Source: Streptomyces sp. NBC_00659 (lineage in GTDB: Bacteria; Actinomycetota; Actinomycetes; Streptomycetales; Streptomycetaceae). Taken from it: a stretch of 64,000 nt of DNA. A model generated the notes under the pieces. That model had not been told where the DNA came from. It saw nothing but the letters and a program-made list of their open reading frames with translations, and made no database searches. Within the stretch, counting starts at the first letter, position 1. The number at the start of each line of letters is the position of its first letter. Position numbers and translations under genes: made by a program. Of the stretch, positions 23,960-33,150 are shown one piece after another. The stretch spans positions 7,998,001-8,062,000 of the forward strand of contig NZ_CP109031.1 of assembly GCF_036226925.1 (NCBI RefSeq), read 5' to 3'.

Positions 23960-24577
23960 ATGACGTCGCAGGCCGCGGACGGACCGGAGACGGTCGTCGC
24001 CTCGCGCCGCTCCAAAATCACGCCCGAGCGTGAGCGGGAGTTCTACGACGCCGTGCTCGAGCAGATCAGGGAATGCGGGTACGAGGCGCTCACGATGGAG
24101 GGAGTCGCCGCCAGCACCCGGTGCAGCAAGTCGACCCTCTACCGGCAGTGGAAGTCCAAGCCCCAGTTCGTGGCCGCCGCGCTGCGCAACAACCGTTGTC
24201 CCCGGTTCACGGGGATCGACACCGGGTCGCTCGCCGGTGACCTCCGCGCCGCGGCCGGGGCCGCGGGTGATTGGTCGGCCCGGGACAATACACAGCTGTT
24301 GCAGGGCCTCGGCAATGCCGTGATGCAGGACAAGGAGCTCCAGCAGGCGCTGCGCGACGCGCTCGTAGAGCCCGAGGTCGCCGAGCTGCGGCAGATGATC
24401 AGCCGCGGCGTCGAGCGCGGCGAGGTCGACGCCGGTCACCCGGCGCTGGAGTTCATCCCGGCCCAGATGCTCGGCGTCCTGAGGGTGCGGCCCCTTCTGG
24501 ACGGCCAGTACGCGGACGCGGCGTATCTCACACGGTTCGTGGAGGCCGTCGTGCTGCCGACGCTGGGTCTCACCTGA
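23960..24577 (+). CDS. TetR-family transcriptional regulator
   Basis: A 205-residue TetR regulator. The helix-turn-helix reads YEALTMEGVAASTRCSKSTLYRQWKSK near residues 38-64; TLYRQW is the recognition helix. The ligand domain carries ISRGVERGEVDAG and ends VVLPTLGLT, like many streptomycete regulators with a TetR_C_16/11-type core. ATG 23960 has GAGGAG 8 bases upstream. It is transcribed away from the PAP2/DMT pair, and the 16-bp array fills the space between them. The simplest reading is that this protein binds the array and represses both its own gene and the PAP2 unit. Confidence 0.93.
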   Translation: MTSQAADGPETVVASRRSKITPEREREFYDAVLEQIRECGYEALTMEGVAASTRCSKSTLYRQWKSKPQFVAAALRNNRCPRFTGIDTGSLAGDLRAAAGAAGDWSARDNTQLLQGLGNAVMQDKELQQALRDALVEPEVAELRQMISRGVERGEVDAGHPALEFIPAQMLGVLRVRPLLDGQYADAAYLTRFVEAVVLPTLGLT

Positions 24578-24766
24578 ATCTCAGGCCGCTGTCCGTGGGA
24601 TGACCGGACGCCGGCCTGTATCGCGCCGCACCGTGGGGACGGGGGCGGCGCGCACCCCCCGGCCGGGTGGGGTTCCCCTTGAGCGGAGGGGCGCTCCACC
24701 CGGCCGATCCATGTCCGCGGTGTCCCGGCGCCGGGACGGGCGTACCCGGTTTTGGCGGGTCTCAGA

Positions 24767-25756
24767 TCAGACGTTCTGGCCGTCTCCGCCGGTTCCGGCC
24801 GCCACCTTGATGCCCTTGGTGATGGTGTCGATGATCGACTGCTCGGGGGCCTTGGAGCTGATGTCGACGCCGAAGCGGACGACGACCAGCGAGGCGGGGT
24901 CGGCGGGGGACGGGAACACGAGCGATTCGACGTATCCGTCGTCGCCCTTGCTCGTCACGACCTTCCAGCGCACCAGATAGCCCTTCTCGCCGGCCACCGT
25001 GACGGCCTTCGAGGCGAGCTGGGTGTGCGAGGTGATCGAGCCGTAGCCCTTGCCGTACGACTCGGTGGCGTTCTTGGAGATGTCCTCCTTGGCCGCCGCC
25101 TCCGCCGTCGTGGACTTCAGCTTCTGCGCCTTCGCCGGGGCCGAGTAGGCGCCGCCGCGCTGACAGTTCTGCGAGGTGTCGCCGGGGCATTTGTACGTGT
25201 CCTTGGTGGACACCGCGGCGGTGCCCGCGCCGCTCTGGCCGGCCCAGCCGTCCGGCACCGGGATGCTGATGCCGTTGTAGACGTCCGTGGCGTACCCGGG
25301 GTCGGTCCCCGGCTGCCCCGACTCGCCGGGCGCCGGAGTCTGCCCGTCGGAGCCGCCCGGGCCGCCGGGCGCTCCGTTCGGGCCGCCTTCCTGGCCGCCG
25401 CCCGGTCCCTGCGGTCCGCCCTGGCCGTCCGACCCGGCGGGGCCGCGGGACGCAGCGCTGCCGCCGGATCCGTCATCGCTGGTCAGCGCGTACACGCCGC
25501 CGCCGATACCGGCGAGGACGGCGACCGCCGCCGCGACGGCTATGCCCGTGCGCAGCCCGCGCCGCGGGCCGCTCGGGGCGTACGCCGGATAGGGCCCGGC
25601 CCCCGCCGGGTGTGCCGGGGGACCCCATGCGGCCGCCGAGCCGACCGGGCGGACCTGGTCCGTCCATGTCCTACCGTCCCACCAGCGTTCGGTGGCGGGA
25701 GCGTCATTTGTCTGCCCGGGGTCGGGATACCAGCCGGGTGGAGTCGCCTGCGTCAT
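24767..25756 (-). CDS. DUF2510 membrane-anchored protein
   Basis: A 329-residue protein. DUF2510 is at residues 6-35 (GWYPDPG, RWWDGRTWTDQ), a Pro/Gly/Tyr linker follows, then one transmembrane helix near 70-92 (IAVAAAVAVLAGIGGGVYAL). A long Gly/Pro/Ser/Gln-rich extracellular stalk covers about 95-150, and an outer domain of about 170 residues starts ATDVYNGISIPVPDGWAG and contains two cysteines (KCPGDTSQNC) that may form a disulfide. The outer domain resembles others in actinobacteria of unknown role. The gene stands alone between convergent and divergent neighbours. Membrane topology is inferred; function is unknown. Confidence 0.85.
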   Translation of the reverse strand: MTQATPPGWYPDPGQTNDAPATERWWDGRTWTDQVRPVGSAAAWGPPAHPAGAGPYPAYAPSGPRRGLRTGIAVAAAVAVLAGIGGGVYALTSDDGSGGSAASRGPAGSDGQGGPQGPGGGQEGGPNGAPGGPGGSDGQTPAPGESGQPGTDPGYATDVYNGISIPVPDGWAGQSGAGTAAVSTKDTYKCPGDTSQNCQRGGAYSAPAKAQKLKSTTAEAAAKEDISKNATESYGKGYGSITSHTQLASKAVTVAGEKGYLVRWKVVTSKGDDGYVESLVFPSPADPASLVVVRFGVDISSKAPEQSIIDTITKGIKVAAGTGGDGQNV

Positions 25757-26332
25757 GGGTCCACCGTAAGAGCACAGGGTGAAAGGCGGATGAGAGGGTT
25801 CCCCGAAGCCCGCTGGGGAGCTGACGCGGGCATGCCGACGGGAAGGCGGCCCACCGGACGGATGAAGAACGCCAGTGCCAAGGGTGCGTGTACCTCACGT
25901 GCGTCCCGGGCCGGCCGTCGCCTCCCGGGAGGCGGGGGCGAGGACCGGGGGTGAGGGGCGTCGGCCGGACTCGAAGGGCCCGACGCGACGTCCGCGGAGC
26001 CCCCGCGCACGCCTCCGCGGGAGCGCGGGAGCGGAGGGCGTGCAGGTCACAGTCGCGCGCGGGGGCGCTCGTGCCGGTCCTTCCCGGGGAGCTCGGGGGT
26101 CCCGCCGAGCGCGGTCGGCGCCGCGAACGTAGGAGGAAAATTACCTTCATTTTTCCAGCAGTTGACTGTCCGTCACTTCCCTTCGGAACCACCCGGTGTT
26201 CGGCGGCGTCGCCTTCGTGGGATCACCGTCGCCTGTCCCGGAGACTGGTGCCGGGTCCCGCCTCCGCCGTGGCTTCCAGGAGGCTAGGCTCGTTGCAGTT
26301 ACGTCGTTTGGGTGACCTGGGGAGGTAGCGGG
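25757..26332. other. Long intergenic region before the ATPase gene
   Basis: About 576 bases between divergent genes. It is mostly low-complexity GC-rich sequence with no supported open frame. An AT-rich patch at 26128-26160 (AGGAGGAAAATTACC and a T-rich run) stands out in base composition and may be a promoter or protein-binding site, but I cannot assign boxes. Confidence 0.4.
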
Positions 26333-28999
26333 ATGACGGAGGGACGACCCGGAGCGGTCGCCTCGGCTTCCCTGTGGGAGCGCGAAGAGGAGGTCGCCAC
26401 TCTCGAAGAGGCGATCACCGCACTGCGTGCGGACTCCTCGACCTCGGGCACCCTGCTGGTGCTCAGCGGAGACGCGGGTCTCGGCAAGACCGCACTCCTG
26501 GCCGAGGTACGCAGGATCGCGGAGAGCAAGGGTTGTGCCGTGTGGTCGGCGCGCGGCGGCGAGACCGTCACGTCCGTCCCCTTCAATGTCGTACGGCAGT
26601 TGCTCCAGCCGGCCCTCGTCTCGCTGCTCCCGGAAGAGGCGCGCGAGTACCTGGGGGACTGGTACGACATCGCGGGACCCGCTCTCGGTATAGCCGAACC
26701 CGGTGACCGGCAGCCCGACCCGCAGGGCGTCTGCGACGGTCTGGTCGCCGCGGTACGACGCCTCGCGAAGCGGGACTGGCCGCTCGTGCTGCTCATCGAC
26801 GACGCGCACTGGGCCGACCAGGAGACCCTGCGCTGGCTCGCCGCGTTCGCCGAGCGGCTGGACGACCTGTCCGTCCTCGTCGTGGTGGCCCGCAGGCCCG
26901 GCGGGGTCAGCGGCGAGAGCGCCCGGCTGCTCGACGCCGTGGCCGCCGCGGGCCGTCCGGTCTCCACCCTGACAGCGCTGACCCCGGCCGCCACCGAGGG
27001 CCTCACCCGCGCCACCCTCGGCGAACACGCCGACGCGCCCTTCTGCCGCGAGGTGTGGGCGGTCACCGGCGGCAACCCGTACGAGACCGTCGAACTGCTC
27101 GCCAAGGTCCAGGACAGCGAACTGGAGCCGGTCGAGGGCTCGGCCGCCGAACTGCGCGACCTGAACCGCTCGGCCCGCGGCCGCGGACTCGTCGCCCGCC
27201 TCGAAGGACTCGGCATCGACGCCACCCGGTTCGCCTGGGCGGCCGCCATCCTCGGCACCGGGATCTCCCTCGACCTCGCCGCCCAACTCGCCGGAATGCC
27301 GGACGAGGAGGCCTCCCGCTGTGCCGAACTGCTGGGCGCCGCCCGCATCCTGACCACGGCCGGATCCGCGGGCGGCCAACCGCCGCACGACGAGCTGGAG
27401 TTCGTGCACCCGCTGATCGCGACAGCGGTGTACCGCTCGATCCCGGACGCCCTGCGCACGGCGATGCACGGTCAGGCGGCCTGGGCGGTCACCGAGTCCG
27501 GACGCGGTGCGGCGGCGGCCTCCCGCCATCTCCTCGAAGTGCATCCGGACGACGATCCCGAACTCGTCGAGCAGATGCGCGAAGCCGCCCGCGAGCACCT
27601 CGCCGTCGGCGCCCCGGACGCGGCCCGGCGCTGCCTGGAGCGGGCGCTCGAGGAACCACCGCTGCCCGAGGTCCACGCGCGGGTGCTCTACGAACTGGGC
27701 TGCGCCACGCTCCTGACCGCGCCCTCCACGACCATCGGTCATCTCCGGGCCGCGCTCGAACGGCCCGGACTCGAGGACACGGCACGGGTCGACGCCGTCT
27801 TCCGGCTCTCCCAGGCACTGGTCCACAACAACCAGTTGGACGAGGCCGTCCGCACGGTCGACGCCGAGGCCGAGCGGCTGGAACCGGGGCCCGCCCGGAT
27901 GCGGCTCCAGGCCGTGCACTACATGTGGGAGGGCATCCACGCGGGCGAGGAGCGCGCCGGACACTCCAGCGGTCTCGCCGAACTCGTCACGACCTGCACG
28001 GGGCGCGACAACTCCGAGCGCGCCCTGCTCATACTGCGCGGCTTCGACGCGATGACCCGCGGCGAGAACGCCGAGGAGGTCGTGGAACTCTGCGACCGGG
28101 CCCTCGTCAACGGCCGCCTCGCGCCGGGACTCGCCTGGACCGACGCCGAGTGGGGTGTCGAACTCCTGCTGATGCTGGGCAGCGCGTACGCCTACACGGA
28201 CCGGCTGGACCGCGCCGAGAGCCTGTTCAGCGAGGCCCTGCACGCCTATGTGAAGGCGGGCTGGAGCGGCGGTCACCTCTCCCTGGCCAACGCCTACCTC
28301 GGCCTCGCCCACCGCAGGCGGGGCCGCCTCGCCGACGCGGAGCACTACCAGCGCGAATCGCTGCGCCTCGCGGAGCGGGTCGGACGCGGGCTGCCCCTGT
28401 ACTGGTCGGCGACCTGCGGGCTCATCGACACCCTGCTGGCGCGCGGGCACGTCCAGCAGGCGGCGGAGATCGCCGAGCGCTACGGCTTCACGCCCCCGTA
28501 CCCCTCCACGATCGTCCTTCCCGACACCCGCTCGGTGCGCGGCCGGCTGCTGCTCGCCGTCGGCCGCACCAAGGAGGGCATCAACGAACTGGAGGCGGCG
28601 GAGAAGGCCGCCGCCGCCCGCGGCCACCACAACACGGTGCTCGCACCCTGGGCCGTCGACCTCGCGAAGGCACTCGCCAACGAGGACCCGTCACGCGCCG
28701 CCGCCCTGGCCGCCGACGCCCGACGCCAGGCCGAACGGTTCGGCACCGACACGGCGATCGGTGAAGCCCTGCGGTGCGCCGCCGCACTCGAAACCGGTCA
28801 GCGCGCGGTCCGGCTGGCAGCCCAGGCGGTCACCTACCTGGAAGCCTCTCCCTGCCAGTACGAACACGCGGCGGCCCGCATCGAGTACGGCATCGTGTCC
28901 CGCTCGGTGATGGAACTGAACAAGGGCCTGACCCTGGCGCGCACCTGCGGAGCGGACGGTCTGGCGGCGAAGGCGGAGGCGGCGCTGGCGGGTCTGTGA
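26333..28999 (+). CDS. MalT/LuxR-type AAA ATPase lacking DNA-binding domain
   Basis: An 888-residue STAND-like ATPase. The Walker A motif is SGDAGLGKTALL near residue 47, Walker B LVLLIDDAHW near 155, followed by a winged-helix-like region and, from about 380, helical repeats of TPR type (for example YELGCATLL, LGLAHRRRGRLADAEHYQRE). This is the layout of large LuxR/LAL activators, but the C-terminal LuxR helix-turn-helix is absent: the protein ends AEAALAGL. ATG 26333 has GGGAGG upstream. It may need a separate DNA-binding partner or act as a signalling scaffold. It stands alone, convergent with the pca operon. Confidence 0.88.
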   Translation: MTEGRPGAVASASLWEREEEVATLEEAITALRADSSTSGTLLVLSGDAGLGKTALLAEVRRIAESKGCAVWSARGGETVTSVPFNVVRQLLQPALVSLLPEEAREYLGDWYDIAGPALGIAEPGDRQPDPQGVCDGLVAAVRRLAKRDWPLVLLIDDAHWADQETLRWLAAFAERLDDLSVLVVVARRPGGVSGESARLLDAVAAAGRPVSTLTALTPAATEGLTRATLGEHADAPFCREVWAVTGGNPYETVELLAKVQDSELEPVEGSAAELRDLNRSARGRGLVARLEGLGIDATRFAWAAAILGTGISLDLAAQLAGMPDEEASRCAELLGAARILTTAGSAGGQPPHDELEFVHPLIATAVYRSIPDALRTAMHGQAAWAVTESGRGAAAASRHLLEVHPDDDPELVEQMREAAREHLAVGAPDAARRCLERALEEPPLPEVHARVLYELGCATLLTAPSTTIGHLRAALERPGLEDTARVDAVFRLSQALVHNNQLDEAVRTVDAEAERLEPGPARMRLQAVHYMWEGIHAGEERAGHSSGLAELVTTCTGRDNSERALLILRGFDAMTRGENAEEVVELCDRALVNGRLAPGLAWTDAEWGVELLLMLGSAYAYTDRLDRAESLFSEALHAYVKAGWSGGHLSLANAYLGLAHRRRGRLADAEHYQRESLRLAERVGRGLPLYWSATCGLIDTLLARGHVQQAAEIAERYGFTPPYPSTIVLPDTRSVRGRLLLAVGRTKEGINELEAAEKAAAARGHHNTVLAPWAVDLAKALANEDPSRAAALAADARRQAERFGTDTAIGEALRCAAALETGQRAVRLAAQAVTYLEASPCQYEHAAARIEYGIVSRSVMELNKGLTLARTCGADGLAAKAEAALAGL

Positions 29000-29315
29000 C
29001 GAACGGCCGGCCGCCGTCGGCCGCCCGCGGCGACATGCGGTCGGCGGTCCGCCGCCCGAGCCGGGCGGCGCGGTCGGCGGTCGCCGCCTGTGGCGCACGG
29101 TCAGGGGACAGCCCACGGGTGTCCTTGGCCGGGTTCAGTCCGGGGGTGCCCCCGGGCCGGGGCCGATCCGTGGGTCCGTGGCGGGGTGGTCTGAGGGTGC
29201 CCTCCTGGCCTGGGTAGCCCGCGGGTGTCCGTGGCCGGGCCGCGGGTTCCCTGACCGCGGTCAGTTCGCAGGTGACCCCAGCGGGGTCCAGTCCGCCCTG
29301 TGACCCTGACCGGGG
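29000..29315. other. Intergenic region between convergent genes
   Basis: About 316 bases after the ATPase gene and after pcaL (convergent). No gene. It holds several short inverted repeats, such as CTGACCGCGGTCAG near 29250, GACCCCAGCGGGGTC near 29274 and CTGACCGGGGTCAG near 29307, which could serve as terminators, though none has a T-run. Confidence 0.5.
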
Positions 29316-30461
29316 TCAGTCCGACGAGTCCGACGGGGAGGCGTCGGCCTCCTCCGCCAGCACCCGCTGGGCCACCGCGAACGCCGAGTTGGCGGCCGGG
29401 ACACCGCAGTAGACCGCCGTCTGCAGCAGCACCGCGCCGATCTCCTCGGGGGAGAGCCCGTTGCGCCGTGCCGCGCGGACATGCATCGCCAGCTCGTCGT
29501 AGTGGCCGTGCGCCACCAGCGCGGTCAGCGTGATCATGCTGCGCTCGCGGCGCGTCAGCGTCGTGTCGGTCCAGATCTCGCCCCAGGCGTACCGCGCGAT
29601 GAAGTCCTGGAACCGGGCCGTGAACGGGCTCTGGCGCGCCTGCGCGCGGTCCACGTGCTCGTCACCGAGGACCTGGCGGCGTACCTCCATGCCGCGCCGC
29701 GCGCCCCCGCCGGAGAAGTGCGCCCGCAGAGCCGTCAGCACGGCCTCGGGGCACTGTGCGGGCGCCAGGTGCGAGGCGCCCGGGATCTCCACGAGCGCCG
29801 CACCCGGCACCGCGTCCGCGATCTCCCGCAGATGCGCGGGCGGCGTCGCGGGGTCCTCGCGCCCGGCGATCAGCAGCGTCGGTACGGTGACCGACGCCAG
29901 CCGGTCGCGGATGTCGAACGCGGCCAGGGCGTCACAACAGGCGGCGTACGCCTCCGGGTCGGCGTCGCGGTGGTCCTGGACCAGCTCCGGCACGGTGAAA
30001 CCGGCGGTGAACCATCGGGCGTCGGCGGTCGCCGCGACGGGAGCGAGGCCCTCGCGGCGCACCAGTTCGGCCCGTTCCTCCCACGGCTTGGACCCGTTGA
30101 AGTGGGCCGAGGAGCAGATGACCGCGAGGGACGAGAGCCGGTCGGGATGGTGGACCGCCAGGTGCAGCCCCACCGCGCCGCCCAGCGACACACCGGCGTA
30201 CGCGAAACGCCCGATGCCCAGCGAGTCGGCCAACTCCAGGACGAGCGCGGCCAGATCGGCGACCGTCGCTCCCGGCCCGATCGCATCGGCGGGTGAACCG
30301 CCGTGCCCGGGAAGGTTCCAGCGCACCACCCGGTGGGCGGCGGACAGTTCGGGCGCGATCTTGTCCCACAGGGCGTACGACGTCCCGAGCGAGGGCCCGA
30401 GAAGCAGCGGGGGAGCGGTGACGGATCCCTCGGCGCGGTGGGTGAGCGGGTTCGCGGTCAA
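29316..30461 (-). CDS. pcaL: PcaL: fused enol-lactonase and carboxymuconolactone decarboxylase
   Basis: A 381-residue fusion carrying out two successive steps of the protocatechuate branch: decarboxylation of gamma-carboxymuconolactone (PcaC part) and hydrolysis of 3-oxoadipate enol-lactone (PcaD part). The PcaD alpha/beta hydrolase covers about residues 1-250 with nucleophile GVSLGGA near 96 and histidine in GASHLAP near 233. PcaC covers about 260-381, with TTLTRRERSMITLTALVA and NGLSPEEIGAVLLQTAVYCG. The TTG start at 30461 overlaps the pcaB stop (TTGA). It is the last gene of the operon. Product 3-oxoadipate feeds PcaIJ. Confidence 0.95.
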   Translation of the reverse strand: MTANPLTHRAEGSVTAPPLLLGPSLGTSYALWDKIAPELSAAHRVVRWNLPGHGGSPADAIGPGATVADLAALVLELADSLGIGRFAYAGVSLGGAVGLHLAVHHPDRLSSLAVICSSAHFNGSKPWEERAELVRREGLAPVAATADARWFTAGFTVPELVQDHRDADPEAYAACCDALAAFDIRDRLASVTVPTLLIAGREDPATPPAHLREIADAVPGAALVEIPGASHLAPAQCPEAVLTALRAHFSGGGARRGMEVRRQVLGDEHVDRAQARQSPFTARFQDFIARYAWGEIWTDTTLTRRERSMITLTALVAHGHYDELAMHVRAARRNGLSPEEIGAVLLQTAVYCGVPAANSAFAVAQRVLAEEADASPSDSSD

Positions 30462-31807
30462 GGTCGCTCCAGAGCACGGTCGGTGAGGACTCCGGCGGAG
30501 CCCGTGTAGTGGGTCGGGTCGGTGAGCTCCGCGAGGTCGACGCCCGGGAGGTCCTTGAGGCCGGGCTCTTCGCCGAGCACGTCCGCGAGGGGCCGCCGCT
30601 CACCGACGGCGCGCTCGGCGGCTCGCGTCAGCAGCTCCTTGGCGCGCGCCCGGCCGAGCACCGGGGCGAGTTCGGCGGCCAGCCGCTCGGAGACGACCAA
30701 CCCGTGGGTGAGGCCCAGGTGTTCGCGCATGGCGTCGGCGTTCACCCGGAGATCCGCGGTCAGTTCGGCCGTGTCACGGGCCGCCCCGCCGACCAGCCGC
30801 AGCAGATCGCGCAGCGGCTCCCACTCGGCGTGCCAGGCCCCGGCCGGCCGCTCGTCCTCGGCGGGCAGCGCCCCGTACAGGGTGGCCGCGAGCAGGGGGG
30901 CGCGCCGGGCGGCCGCGGCCACGAGGGTGGCCCGCACCGGGTTCGCCTTGTGCGGCATCGCGGACGAACCGCCGCCGGATCCCTCGGCCAGCTCGGAGAT
31001 CTCCGTGCGGGAGAGCGTCAGCACGTCGACGGCCGTCTTGCCGAGTGCTCCGGCCGTGAACGCCAGCGCTCCGGCCAGGTCCGCGATCGGGGTGCGCAGC
31101 GTGTGCCAGGGCAACACGGGCTCGGCGAGGCCCAGTTCGCGTGCGTACGCGGCGGTCAGGGCCCGGGTGTCGTCCGCGCCGAAGGCGGTGAAGGCGGCCA
31201 AGGTGCCTGCGGCTCCGCCCAGTTGGGCGGGCAGGGAGGTCAGTACGGCGTGCAGCCGGTCCCTGGCGTCGAGCACCAGGGACCGCCATCCGGCCGCCTT
31301 CAGCCCGAAGGTCGTCGGCACCGCGTGCTGGGTGAGCGTGCGGCCGGGCATGACGGTGTCCCGGTGCTCCGCCGCGAGCCGGGCGAGGTGGTGCCCGGTC
31401 CGTTCCAGGTCGTTCAGGACGAGATCCAGGGTGCGGGCCGCGACGAGCATCGTGGCCGAGTCCAGGATGTCCTGGCTCGTCGCGCCCCGGTGGACGTACG
31501 GGCCGAACTCGGCGCCGACGGCGGCCGTCAGGTCCGCGGCCAGCGGGATCACCGGATTGCCGCCGCTCCGGGCGCGGAGCGCGATCGACGCGATGTCGAA
31601 GTCCGTGTCGCCGGCGGCGAGGGTCACCGCCGTCGCGGCCCCGGCCGGGGCCAGGCCCAGGGACGCCTGGGCCCGCGTCAGCGCGGCCTCCGCGTCGAGC
31701 AGGGCCCGCAGATACGCGGTGTCGCTCGTCGCGGTGGACGCCGGGGAGCCCGCCCGGCCGGGAGCGAGCAGCCCGGTGTCGTCCACGACGGGGTCGGCAG
31801 GTGTCAC
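30458..31807 (-). CDS. pcaB: 3-Carboxy-cis,cis-muconate cycloisomerase PcaB
   Basis: A 449-residue member of the fumarase/aspartase/argininosuccinate-lyase superfamily, cyclising 3-carboxy-cis,cis-muconate to gamma-carboxymuconolactone. The superfamily signature GGGSSAMPHKANP is near residue 280, with HRGATSQDILDS near 105 and the TQHAVPTTFGLK segment near 160. Length is typical of bacterial PcaB. The GTG start at 31807 overlaps the pcaG stop by GTGA and ends in a 4-base overlap with pcaL. An upstream in-frame extension would overlap pcaG heavily and is rejected. It takes the product of PcaGH. Confidence 0.95.
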   Translation of the reverse strand: MTPADPVVDDTGLLAPGRAGSPASTATSDTAYLRALLDAEAALTRAQASLGLAPAGAATAVTLAAGDTDFDIASIALRARSGGNPVIPLAADLTAAVGAEFGPYVHRGATSQDILDSATMLVAARTLDLVLNDLERTGHHLARLAAEHRDTVMPGRTLTQHAVPTTFGLKAAGWRSLVLDARDRLHAVLTSLPAQLGGAAGTLAAFTAFGADDTRALTAAYARELGLAEPVLPWHTLRTPIADLAGALAFTAGALGKTAVDVLTLSRTEISELAEGSGGGSSAMPHKANPVRATLVAAAARRAPLLAATLYGALPAEDERPAGAWHAEWEPLRDLLRLVGGAARDTAELTADLRVNADAMREHLGLTHGLVVSERLAAELAPVLGRARAKELLTRAAERAVGERRPLADVLGEEPGLKDLPGVDLAELTDPTHYTGSAGVLTDRALERP

Positions 31808-32373
31808 TGGAACTCCAGGAAGACCGTCTCGCCCTCGCCCTGAAGGCGGATGTCGAAACGGTACGTCCGCATCGCTCCCTCGGCCGCGATCAGCGTGGCG
31901 CGCCGCTCGTCCGGCAGTGCGTCGAGCAGCGGGTCGCTGCCGTCGGCCAGATAGGCGCGGGTGAACAGGTGGTGTGTCAGACCCCGCGCGAACACGCACA
32001 CCCCGATGTACGGCAGTCCGGTGTTTCCCGGCGGCAGTGTGCGCAGCGCGTAGCGGCCGTCGGCGTCGGTGGCGACCCGGCCGAAGCCGGTGAAGTCGAC
32101 GCCGTTGCGGCCGAGGAAGCCGCCCGTGGACGGGTCGCGGCGCAGCGAGCCGGGGGCGCCGGTGAGGGAGCCGTCGGGCGCGGCCTGCCAGAAGTCGAGC
32201 AGGGCGTCGGGGACCGGCGTGCCCGCCCCGTCGAACACGTGGCCGTGCAGGGTGATCGTGTCGGGGTGGCCCGGGGGCGCGATGTCGCCGCCGCCCGGGA
32301 ACGGCAGCGCGTGGCCGTAGAAGGGGCCGATGGTGTGCGCGGGGGTGGGGAGCAGCCGTTCGGTCATGCTCAT
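31804..32373 (-). CDS. pcaG: Protocatechuate 3,4-dioxygenase alpha subunit PcaG
   Basis: A 189-residue alpha subunit of the intradiol ring-cleaving dioxygenase. The N-terminal signature LLPTPAHTIGPFYG is at residues 7-20, followed by the beta-sandwich (TITLHGHVFDGAGTPVPDA, DFWQAAPDG). Alpha subunits keep the fold but lack iron ligands; here the paired-histidine segment reads GLTHHLFTRAYL. Two adjacent ATGs occur; the first (32373) overlaps the pcaH stop as ATGA. It forms the mixed enzyme with PcaH and opens the ring of protocatechuate to 3-carboxymuconate. Confidence 0.96.
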   Translation of the reverse strand: MSMTERLLPTPAHTIGPFYGHALPFPGGGDIAPPGHPDTITLHGHVFDGAGTPVPDALLDFWQAAPDGSLTGAPGSLRRDPSTGGFLGRNGVDFTGFGRVATDADGRYALRTLPPGNTGLPYIGVCVFARGLTHHLFTRAYLADGSDPLLDALPDERRATLIAAEGAMRTYRFDIRLQGEGETVFLEFQ

Positions 32374-33140
32374 CGGCCTTCCTCGATCCAGGTGGCGGAG
32401 GGACCGTCGAGGACGATGTCCCACTCGTAGCCCATGGAGAACTCGGGCCGCGAGAGATCGTGGTTGTACGCGGCGATCAGCCGGTCGCGGGCCGCCGGGT
32501 CCGTCACGGACCGCAGGATCGGGTCGTAGGGGAACAGCGGGTCGCCCGGGAAGTACATCTGGGTCACCAGCCGCTGGGTGAACGCGCTGCCGAAGACGGA
32601 GAAGTGGATGTGCGCGGGCCGCCAGGCGTTGGTGTGATTGCCCCACGGGTACGGTCCCGGTCTGACCGTGGTGAACGCGTACTGTCCCTGATCGTCCGTC
32701 AGGGTCCGTCCCACGCCGGTGAAGTTGGGGTCGAGCGGGGCCGGGTGCTGCTCGCGCAGATGGGCGTACCGTCCCGCGGCGTTGGCCTGCCAGATCTCGA
32801 TGAGCTGGCCGCGCACCGGACGTCCCTCGCGGTCCAGCAGCCGGCCCGAGACGGTGATCCGCTCGCCGATCGGCTCGCCCCGGTGCCGGCGGGTGAGGTC
32901 GTTGTCGATCTCGGTGATGTCGGTGACGCCGAAGACCGGGCCCGACAGCTCGACCGTCTCCGGGTCGCCGCCGCTCACGGCGACCAGCGGCTGTTCGGGG
33001 TGGCGCAGCCGCGAGCTGCGGTACGGGGCGTAGTCGCGCGCGGGGTGGTGGCGCACGGGCGCGCCGCCGGCCACCGCCTTGTCGTACGCGTCCTGGTGAT
33101 CCTTGATCTCGGCGTCGATGTCCGACTGAGTGAGAGCCAT
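32370..33140 (-). CDS. pcaH: Protocatechuate 3,4-dioxygenase beta subunit PcaH
   Basis: The 256-residue iron-containing subunit. Expected ferric ligands are visible: a tyrosine in AAGRYAHLREQH near residue 125, a tyrosine in RPGPYPWGN near 160 and the two histidines in RPAHIHFSVFG near 172-175. The GQLIEIWQAN strand is the family hallmark. ATG 33140 is chosen by the conserved MALTQSDIDAEIKDHQ start; longer in-frame starts overlap pcaF. It begins 10 bases after the pcaF stop, the only non-overlapping junction of the operon, and overlaps pcaG by 4 bases. Cytosolic. Confidence 0.96.
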   Translation of the reverse strand: MALTQSDIDAEIKDHQDAYDKAVAGGAPVRHHPARDYAPYRSSRLRHPEQPLVAVSGGDPETVELSGPVFGVTDITEIDNDLTRRHRGEPIGERITVSGRLLDREGRPVRGQLIEIWQANAAGRYAHLREQHPAPLDPNFTGVGRTLTDDQGQYAFTTVRPGPYPWGNHTNAWRPAHIHFSVFGSAFTQRLVTQMYFPGDPLFPYDPILRSVTDPAARDRLIAAYNHDLSRPEFSMGYEWDIVLDGPSATWIEEGR

Positions 33141-33150
33141 GGTCGACTTC

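Noticed and set aside
23726..24033. Peptides with repeating VYRYGSVPIR-type units before the TetR gene
   Set aside because: They are translations of the 16-bp DNA array in all frames and have no ribosome site; the repeat is best explained at DNA level.
26147..28630. 827-residue minus-strand frame opposite the MalT-like ATPase
   Set aside because: The plus strand has Walker motifs, a good ribosome site and TPR repeats; the minus frame is a mirror artefact.
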